Part shown: positions 58,734 to 64,000 of the stretch, piece by piece
Numbering within the stretch: position 1 is the first letter of the stretch
Layout of the letters: each line of letters starts with the position of its first letter
Assembly (NCBI RefSeq): GCF_000772705.2
Contig: NZ_JSBW02000050.1
Span: forward strand, 36,479-100,478
DNA: 64,000 nucleotides
Source: Xanthomonas vasicola
GTDB taxonomy: Bacteria; Pseudomonadota; Gammaproteobacteria; Xanthomonadales; Xanthomonadaceae
Direction of reading: 5' to 3'
Notes under the pieces: generated by a model
What the model was told of the DNA's origin: nothing
The model's input: the letters and a program-made list of their open reading frames with translations, nothing else
Database searches by the model: none
Made by a program: the position numbers and the translations under genes

Positions 58734-59501
58734 CTAAATCAACATCCCACCCGAGACTTCGATGCGTTGTGCATTGACCCAACCAGTGCCTGGTGCAAGC
58801 AACGCGGCCACCACCGGCCCGATATCGTCCGGTAGCCCGGGGCGGCCCAACGCAGTGACCGAGGACACCATCGCATTGACCTGCGCGGTATCGCGCACGG
58901 TGCCGCCGTTGAAATCGGTCTCGATCGCACCGGGCGCCAGCGTGTTGGCACGAATACCGCGTGCGCCCAGCTCTTTGGCCAGATAGCGAGTGAACACCTC
59001 CACCCCGCCCTTCATCATCGCGTAAGCCGATGAACCCGGCAGCGCAAAACGCGCCAGCCCGCTGGATACGTTGAGAATGCGCCCGCCATCGGCAATCAGC
59101 GGCAACAACGCCTGCGTCAAAAAATACGGGCCCTTGAGATGGATGGCGACCAAGGCATCGAACTGTGCCGGCGTGGTGTCGGCAAAGGCCGCGTGCAGGC
59201 CGGTGCCGGCGTTGTTGACCAGCGCATCGAACTGGCTGCGTCCCCAACCCGCCAGCACTTGCTTCAGCTGCGTGGCGAAGGCGGCGAAAGCGTCGGCATC
59301 GGCAACATCGAGCTGCAAGGCATGCGCGCGCCGACCACGCTTGTGAATCTCTGCAACCACAGCAGCGGCCTCATCGGCCTGGCTGCGGTAGGTGAGCACG
59401 ATGTCGCTGCCGTTGACAGCGAGCGCAAGCGCCGCGTTGCGACCCAGGCCGCGGCTGCCGCCCGTTATCAGGGTGATGGGTGTGGTGATGGTCGTCGACA
59501 T
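58734..59501 (-). CDS. SDR family oxidoreductase
   Basis: 255 residues. The NAD(P)-binding glycine motif TGGSRGLG is near the N-terminus, with the NNAGTG motif near residue 98. The catalytic Ser/Tyr/Lys set is NVSSG and SAYAMMKGG, followed by LAPGAIETDF. It is a classical short-chain dehydrogenase; the substrate is unknown. Divergent from a LysR regulator 100 bp away, which probably controls it. Confidence 0.92.
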   Translation of the reverse strand: MSTTITTPITLITGGSRGLGRNAALALAVNGSDIVLTYRSQADEAAAVVAEIHKRGRRAHALQLDVADADAFAAFATQLKQVLAGWGRSQFDALVNNAGTGLHAAFADTTPAQFDALVAIHLKGPYFLTQALLPLIADGGRILNVSSGLARFALPGSSAYAMMKGGVEVFTRYLAKELGARGIRANTLAPGAIETDFNGGTVRDTAQVNAMVSSVTALGRPGLPDDIGPVVAALLAPGTGWVNAQRIEVSGGMLI

Positions 59502-59601
59502 GCGCGTACTCGGTGATTAGGGAGTAGCTAGGCTATTGCGCTTGCCGTGCCGCATAAATCCGCTCACCCTGATTGCACCGTTCAAGATCAACGACCAATC
59601 A

Positions 59602-60513
59602 ATGGACACCATGGAGTCGTTGCGCGCTTTCCTGCGCGTGGCCGAGCTGGGCAGTTTCACCCGCGCTGCCCAAACCCTAGGGCTGCCGAAGGCCAGCGTC
59701 TCGACCGCCGTGCAACGGCTCGAAGCCTCGCTCGGCACCCAGCTCCTGCACCGCACCACCCGGCGTGTGCAGCTCACCGGCGACGGCACCGCGTTCTATC
59801 AGCGCAGCCGCGACCTGCTCGATGACATGGACGAATTGCAGAGCATGTTCCAGCGCGAGCGTAGCCAGTTGCGTGGTCGCTTGCGCGTGGATATGTCGGC
59901 TGGCATCGCGCGCCACTTCGTCATACCGGCCTTGCCTGCCTTTCTGGCGCAGCACCCGCAGTTGGAAGTGGAAATCAGCGGCACCGATCGACGCGTGGAT
60001 GTGGTGCGCGAGGGTTTCGATTGCGTGCTGCGCGTTGGCACGCTGGAAGACACCAATCTGGTCGCGCGCCCGCTCGGTGCTTTTCGCATCGTCAGCTGCG
60101 CCAGCGCGCAGTACCTCGCCCGCCGCGGCACACCGCACTGCCTGGACGACCTGGCCCCGCACGATCTGGTGCACTACGTGCCCACGCTGGGCCAGCGCTC
60201 GCCCGGCTTCGAGTACTACGACGGGCAGGCCTATCAACTGCTGCCGATGCGCGGCCCGGTAACGGTGAATAACGGCGATGGCTATCTTGCTGCCGCGTTG
60301 GCGGGGCTGGGCATCATCCAGGCGCCGGCCAGCCCGCTACGTGCGCATCTGCATAGCGGCGCACTGGTCGAAATCCTGCCCAATTTGGCCGCAGAACCGA
60401 TGCCGGTCACGTTGCTCTACGCGCAGCGCCGCCATCTGCCGCAACGCGTACGCGCCTTTATGGACTGGGTGGCCGATGTGATGGCGCCGCATCTGCGGCC
60501 GCTATCGCAATAA
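59602..60513 (+). CDS. LysR family transcriptional regulator
   Basis: 303 residues from ATG 59602. An N-terminal winged HTH (MESLRAFLRVAELGSFTRAAQ, LGLPKASVSTAVQRLEASLG) and a C-terminal LysR substrate-binding domain are present. It resembles the AaeR/YafC branch that often regulates adjacent SDR or quinone-type enzymes. It is divergent from the SDR gene and likely acts on the 100-bp intergenic region. The inducer is unknown. Confidence 0.92.
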   Translation: MDTMESLRAFLRVAELGSFTRAAQTLGLPKASVSTAVQRLEASLGTQLLHRTTRRVQLTGDGTAFYQRSRDLLDDMDELQSMFQRERSQLRGRLRVDMSAGIARHFVIPALPAFLAQHPQLEVEISGTDRRVDVVREGFDCVLRVGTLEDTNLVARPLGAFRIVSCASAQYLARRGTPHCLDDLAPHDLVHYVPTLGQRSPGFEYYDGQAYQLLPMRGPVTVNNGDGYLAAALAGLGIIQAPASPLRAHLHSGALVEILPNLAAEPMPVTLLYAQRRHLPQRVRAFMDWVADVMAPHLRPLSQ

Positions 60514-60850
60514 GCGGCACGCGCATCAGCGCAGCCTGCTGCGCGGCCACTGGAGTCATGCACAGCAAATGCCGGCATCGCGATTCTTGTAGCGCACGCG
60601 TAGCGTCGTTGACGGCCAGAGCATCGCGCAGGTGTTGTTCAATGACACAGCACACGTTTCAGAGCAACACACCTGCATATCCGTGCGCTGCAGTGATCGT
60701 GCGATGAACGTAACTGACACGTCTGTTACGCCATATCTGCAAGCCGCTCTGAGTCAGGCACACATACAAAAAAGCACAGACATCTTCGCAAGATGTCTGT
60801 GCCATTTATCAATCACCTCAAGCGTCACCAACGCCCGATGTGGTTCTTAA
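60514..60850. other. Intergenic region between convergent LysR and siderophore receptor genes
   Basis: These 337 bases lie between convergent genes. No gene was recognised apart from the receptor terminator at 60768-60802. Confidence 0.5.
60768..60802 (-). terminator. Rho-independent terminator of siderophore receptor gene
   Basis: GCACAGACATCTT pairs perfectly with AAGATGTCTGTGC around a three-base loop. On the minus strand it is followed by six T residues. Confidence 0.9.
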
Positions 60851-63037
60851 TCAGAACGTGTAGTTGAAGGTCAGCATGCCGTTACGCGATGCGCCCCATG
60901 CGCCGTAGCCACCGTTGAACTGCGCGTAGTAGCGCTTGTCGAGCAGATTATCGACGTTGAGCTGTACCGAAAACTGCGGCGACAGGCGGTAGCGCGCGAA
61001 TGCGCTGACCAGTGCGTAGGCACTCTGCTGGAAGGTGCCATATACCGAGTCCACATAGTACGAACGGTTTTGCCAGTTGACGCCACCGCCCACGGTCAGA
61101 TCGCTCCACGCGCCCTGCGGAGTGTAGCTACTGAACAGCTTGATGGTGGTGCGCGGCAGCTGCGTGTTGATCGATGTGCCGCTGTCGTCGCGCACGGTGT
61201 AATGGGACGCACCGAAGGTAGCATTCCAGCCCTGGGTCAGACGCCCGGACAGTTCGAAATCGAAGCCTTCGCTGACCACGCCATTGGCTGCTACGTAAGC
61301 AAAATCGCTGCTACCCGGAACCAAAGTCGTCGTAGCCACACCCAAGTTGTCCTGCTCGATGCGGAATACTGCCAGCGAGGCGTTGAGCTGATCATCGAAC
61401 CACGCTGCCTTGACGCCGGCTTCGTAGCCCTTGCCGCTCAACGGTTCCAGATAGCCGCCATTGGCATCGCGCAGGGTCTGCGGGTTGAAGATCTCGGTGT
61501 AACTAACGTAGGTCGACCACACATCGTCGATGTCGTAGACCAGACCGGCGTATGGGGTGACTTCTTTCTGGTTGTCGGAGAACGGCAGCAATCCCTGGGC
61601 CGCGTCGAAGTTGCCACCATCGATCTGCCAATCGGTATAGCGCGCGCCCACCAGCAGCGTCAGCGGATCGGCCAGCGAGAAACGTGCAGCCACATAGGCG
61701 GCCTTCTGCTTGCTGGTGCCTTCGCTCTGTACCGCGCGCGGGCTCCAGTTGGGCTCCGGGTACGCGCCATTCCAGCCGAGGTAGCTGTCCAGCGGCGCCG
61801 GGAAATCGAAGGTGCCGTTATTGACGTACTCGCGGCGGTTGTAGCTGGCGCCGGCCACCAATTGATGCTCACGGCCGAACAACTGGAACGGGCCTTGCGC
61901 ATACACATCGGCGCCATCGGCCTTGCGCTCGGTCTGGTAGTTGCCCGAATACGGCACCACGCCGCCACCGGTGGCGCGATCGAAACCGAAGATCGTGTAG
62001 TACGGATAGAACAGGTGGTTCGTCGCTTCGGTCTCTTCGTGGCTCACATTGGCCTTGAGGGTCCAGCCGTTGTCGAAGCTCTGCTGCAGGCTGGCGAAGG
62101 TGCGCTGCAGACGCGTGTTCCAGAACGTCCAGTCGGCCGCCGGATTGAACGAGCGCTTGTAGTCGGTGCGCGTGCCGTCGCTGTAGAACAGCGGGAAGCC
62201 GCCCCAGGTGACATCGTTCGATTCCTTCTTCTGATACTCGTAGCCCACGCTCAACAGCGTGCTGTCGGTAAGGTCGGCATCGATGATCGCCGAGCCGATC
62301 TTCTTGCGCAGGCTGTAGCGGTCCATGTCGGATTCGCCGTCCTGATACACGCCCACCACGCGTGCGCGCACGGTGCCTTCGGGACTCAACGGCACGGTGA
62401 CATCGGCTACGCTGCGGGTCTTGTTGAAGTCGCCGCCACCCACCGACACGGTGCCGGTGAAATCGCGGCTGACCGCATGCTTGCGCACCAGATTGATCGA
62501 AGCCGACGGGTTACCAGAACCGGTCAACAGACCGGTCGCACCGCGTACCACTTCCACGCGGTCGTACAGCGCCAGGTCCAGCGCCGAATCGCCGTAACTC
62601 CACGCCTGCTCCATGTACACGGGGATGCCATCGAACTGGTAGTTGTCGATGTAGAAGCCGCGCGCATAGAAATCCACCCGTTCGCTGTCGTTCTGCGACG
62701 CGGAGATCCCGGTGACGTTGTTGAGCACGTCGGTGATGCTCTGCAGGTTCTGGTCGTCCATGCGGTCGCGGGTGATCACGGTGACCGACTGCGGAATCTC
62801 GCGCAGCGCCAGGTTCATGCGCGTCCCGGCAGAGGTTTTTTCCACCGTGTAGCCCTTGACCTGCTCACCCTGCACGGTCATCCGGTCCAGCGTGGTGACC
62901 TCGGCATCGGCGGCGGCGGGCGCTTCGGCCAGGGCCTGGCCGGCGGCCAGCGTGCACAGCGCAGCGAACAGTGCGCATGGCAGGGTGTGGCGGCGGGCGC
63001 CCGTAGAAACAAGACGCATTTCGGTACTACGGTTCAT
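60851..63037 (-). CDS. TonB-dependent siderophore receptor
   Basis: 728 residues from ATG 63037, with GGAG eight bases upstream. A signal peptide ends near QALAEAP. The plug begins RMTVQGEQVKGYTVEKTS (a TonB box-like start) and contains IPQSVTVITRDRMDDQN, DVLNNVTGISASQND, FYARGFYIDNYQFDG and VEVVRGATGLLTGSGNPSASIN. This is the hydroxamate/pyoverdine-type (FhuE/FpvA-like) siderophore receptor class. The barrel ends MLTFNYTF. It imports ferric siderophores. A Fur box upstream and a strong terminator downstream mark it as an independent iron-regulated gene. The specific siderophore is unknown. Confidence 0.94.
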   Translation of the reverse strand: MNRSTEMRLVSTGARRHTLPCALFAALCTLAAGQALAEAPAAADAEVTTLDRMTVQGEQVKGYTVEKTSAGTRMNLALREIPQSVTVITRDRMDDQNLQSITDVLNNVTGISASQNDSERVDFYARGFYIDNYQFDGIPVYMEQAWSYGDSALDLALYDRVEVVRGATGLLTGSGNPSASINLVRKHAVSRDFTGTVSVGGGDFNKTRSVADVTVPLSPEGTVRARVVGVYQDGESDMDRYSLRKKIGSAIIDADLTDSTLLSVGYEYQKKESNDVTWGGFPLFYSDGTRTDYKRSFNPAADWTFWNTRLQRTFASLQQSFDNGWTLKANVSHEETEATNHLFYPYYTIFGFDRATGGGVVPYSGNYQTERKADGADVYAQGPFQLFGREHQLVAGASYNRREYVNNGTFDFPAPLDSYLGWNGAYPEPNWSPRAVQSEGTSKQKAAYVAARFSLADPLTLLVGARYTDWQIDGGNFDAAQGLLPFSDNQKEVTPYAGLVYDIDDVWSTYVSYTEIFNPQTLRDANGGYLEPLSGKGYEAGVKAAWFDDQLNASLAVFRIEQDNLGVATTTLVPGSSDFAYVAANGVVSEGFDFELSGRLTQGWNATFGASHYTVRDDSGTSINTQLPRTTIKLFSSYTPQGAWSDLTVGGGVNWQNRSYYVDSVYGTFQQSAYALVSAFARYRLSPQFSVQLNVDNLLDKRYYAQFNGGYGAWGASRNGMLTFNYTF

Positions 63038-63142
63038 CGGGTGACTCCAACGCAGACGGATCGGGCCGCACGCACCGCACAGGCATAGCGCCGGCAACAA
63101 GGGGGAGAACGGGGTGCCTTAGCACCGGCAACGCGGTATTTT

Positions 63143-63161
63143 AATGGGAATGATTCACATT
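63143..63161 (-). promoter_or_regulatory. Probable Fur box upstream of siderophore receptor
   Basis: TGGGAAT-G-ATTCACA (63145-63159) fits the 7-1-7 Fur inverted repeat (TGATAAT-N-ATTATCA) well, inside AATGGGAATGATTCACATT. It lies about 106 bp upstream of the receptor ATG, within an AT-rich stretch likely to be the promoter. Iron-bound Fur should repress the gene. Confidence 0.75.
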
Positions 63162-63309
63162 TTAAATAGATGGATTGAAAGTTCGTTCCGCAACTGCCCC
63201 TATTCGAGGCAATCCTTGCAGTCGAACTCGCATAGACGCGACGCCCGGAACCGGGAGCCGCAGAACAGGTGGCTGACGCAATGACGGAACGCCATGCAAC
63301 GGGGATCAC

Positions 63310-63882
63310 ATGGAGAAATGCTGGATAGCTGTCGCTTTAGTGCTGTTTTGCGTGCCGGGAGTGAGCGCTGCAGCGTCAGGAAAAACCTCGTTGAATGACG
63401 CTTGTCGTGTCCCCGGCAACGCCGTGCACGAGGCAGGTCTTGTCCAGATGGGAGGCATCCAGCAATGGGTCACGATCGAAGGCCAGGACTGCCGCAATCC
63501 CGTGGTTCCCGTGGTTCCCGTGGTTCCCGTGGTTCCCGTGGTTCCCGTGGTGCTGATTGTCCATGGCGGGCCAGGCAACCCCAACACGCCGTTCGCGCAT
63601 CGCCTGTTCAGCCGCTGGACGCGCAACTTCACCATCGTGCAATGGGACCAGCGCGGCTCCGGCAGACCTAGGCCACAAGCAAGCCTGCCGAGGGTGAGAC
63701 GCTGACCATGCAGCGGCTGACCCAGGACGGTAGCGAGGTTGCCCGCTATGCCACGCAACGGCTGTGCAAATCCAAACTCATCCTGATGGGTGGATCGTGG
63801 CTCGGCACTGGCGGTCACTATCACCAAGGCCAGTCCCGAGCTGTTCCACGCCTATGTCGGCACGGCTCAACTGGTCAATTAG
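63310..63882 (+). pseudogene. Decayed exported alpha/beta hydrolase (proline iminopeptidase-like)
   Basis: It starts with a signal peptide (MEKCWIAVALVLFCVPGVSA). The hydrolase start LIVHGGPGNPNTPFAHRL and the oxyanion motif QWDQRGSG follow. The frame then shifts near 63665, resumes as GETLTMQRLTQDGSEVARYA, shifts again after GGSW (63790-63800) and resumes as SALAVTITKASPELFHAYVGTAQ. It stops at TAG 63880. The Val-Val-Pro repeat before the HGGPG motif is expanded. With at least two frameshifts and loss of the C-terminal half it is non-functional as read. Bases 63883-64000 show only possible fragments of the same gene. Confidence 0.78.
63502..63546. repeat. Five tandem copies of a 9-bp unit (GTGGTTCCC)
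   Basis: Five perfect in-frame copies encode Val-Val-Pro repeats inside the decayed hydrolase. A partial sixth unit (GTGGT) joins the conserved strand leading to HGGPG. Changes in copy number would preserve the frame. Confidence 0.95.
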
Positions 63883-64000
63883 TCGCCCCTGAAAAACCCC
63901 AACCACCCAACGACCGCAAGGCCTTGATGTCTGCACCGGCGTGCTAAAACTACCAGTGTTCGCTACGCTGAAGGCTGGTTTCTTGCAATTTCCGCCCATG

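Noticed and set aside
61070..63088. Long plus-strand open frame opposite the siderophore receptor
   Set aside because: It is antisense to a complete TonB receptor with a Fur box and terminator on the other strand. There is no domain or start context.
63502..63546. Possible CRISPR-like array
   Set aside because: The units are contiguous 9-mers with no spacers and lie in a coding frame. The 7-bp array at 30199-30282 also lacks spacers.

Overview
The window looks like chromosome from a plant-associated Xanthomonas (Lysobacteraceae). This rests on high GC coding sequence, a killing effector carrying the C-terminal signal typical of Xanthomonadaceae type IV secretion (XVIPCD), abundant outer-membrane TonB-dependent receptors, and short GGGAATCGG-type intergenic repeats common in Xanthomonas. 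The assignment comes from family knowledge and was not searched.

Layout. 1-2254: a secreted M1 aminopeptidase running off the left edge. 2371-7049: an AT-richer accessory block holding a class-3 lipase effector, a lipoprotein that is its likely immunity partner, a four-helix membrane protein, a small secreted ORF, a DUF4189 protein and a virB6 gene. A broken copy of the virB6 5' end lies at the far side of the block. 7497-11689: an RND efflux permease and its adaptor. 11912-19360: divergent sulfate-assimilation operons cysD-cysNC (minus) and cysJ-cysI-cysH (plus). 19483-23736: a putative metal-uptake operon (DUF2946, TonB receptor, His-rich PepSY protein). 24049-25245: a GAF histidine kinase. 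25246-26424: mostly non-coding, with a palindromic element and a strong minus-strand terminator. 26425-30046: cysB divergent from cysG-cysK. 30423-31664: a methyltransferase and a macrodomain protein.

31865-43453 is a minus-strand glycolytic stretch (class I aldolase, pyk, HAD phosphatase, pgk, gap) interrupted by a DUF2339/DUF3999 membrane pair and a BamE-like protein. 43906-47939: small envelope proteins, two tandem OmpW-like porins (the first frameshifted), an S1/P1 nuclease and an MBL hydrolase. 48008-50101: modABC. 50375-56490: a CoA-transferase/hydrolase, a PI-PLC and a TonB receptor. 56788-58523: an L,D-transpeptidase and M23 peptidase pair. 58734-60513: a divergent SDR/LysR pair. 60851-63037: a siderophore receptor behind a convincing Fur box. 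63310-63882: a decayed alpha/beta hydrolase with an expanded Val-Val-Pro repeat.

Together the cys genes make a near-complete route from sulfate to cysteine (activation, reduction, siroheme cofactor, cysteine synthase, CysB regulator). The most unusual parts are the effector/immunity/virB6 block with its flanking virB6 fragment, an intergenic repeat that has become the coding N-terminus of CysN, and the His-rich metal-handling operon. No tRNA, rRNA, CRISPR array, transposase or integrase was recognised.
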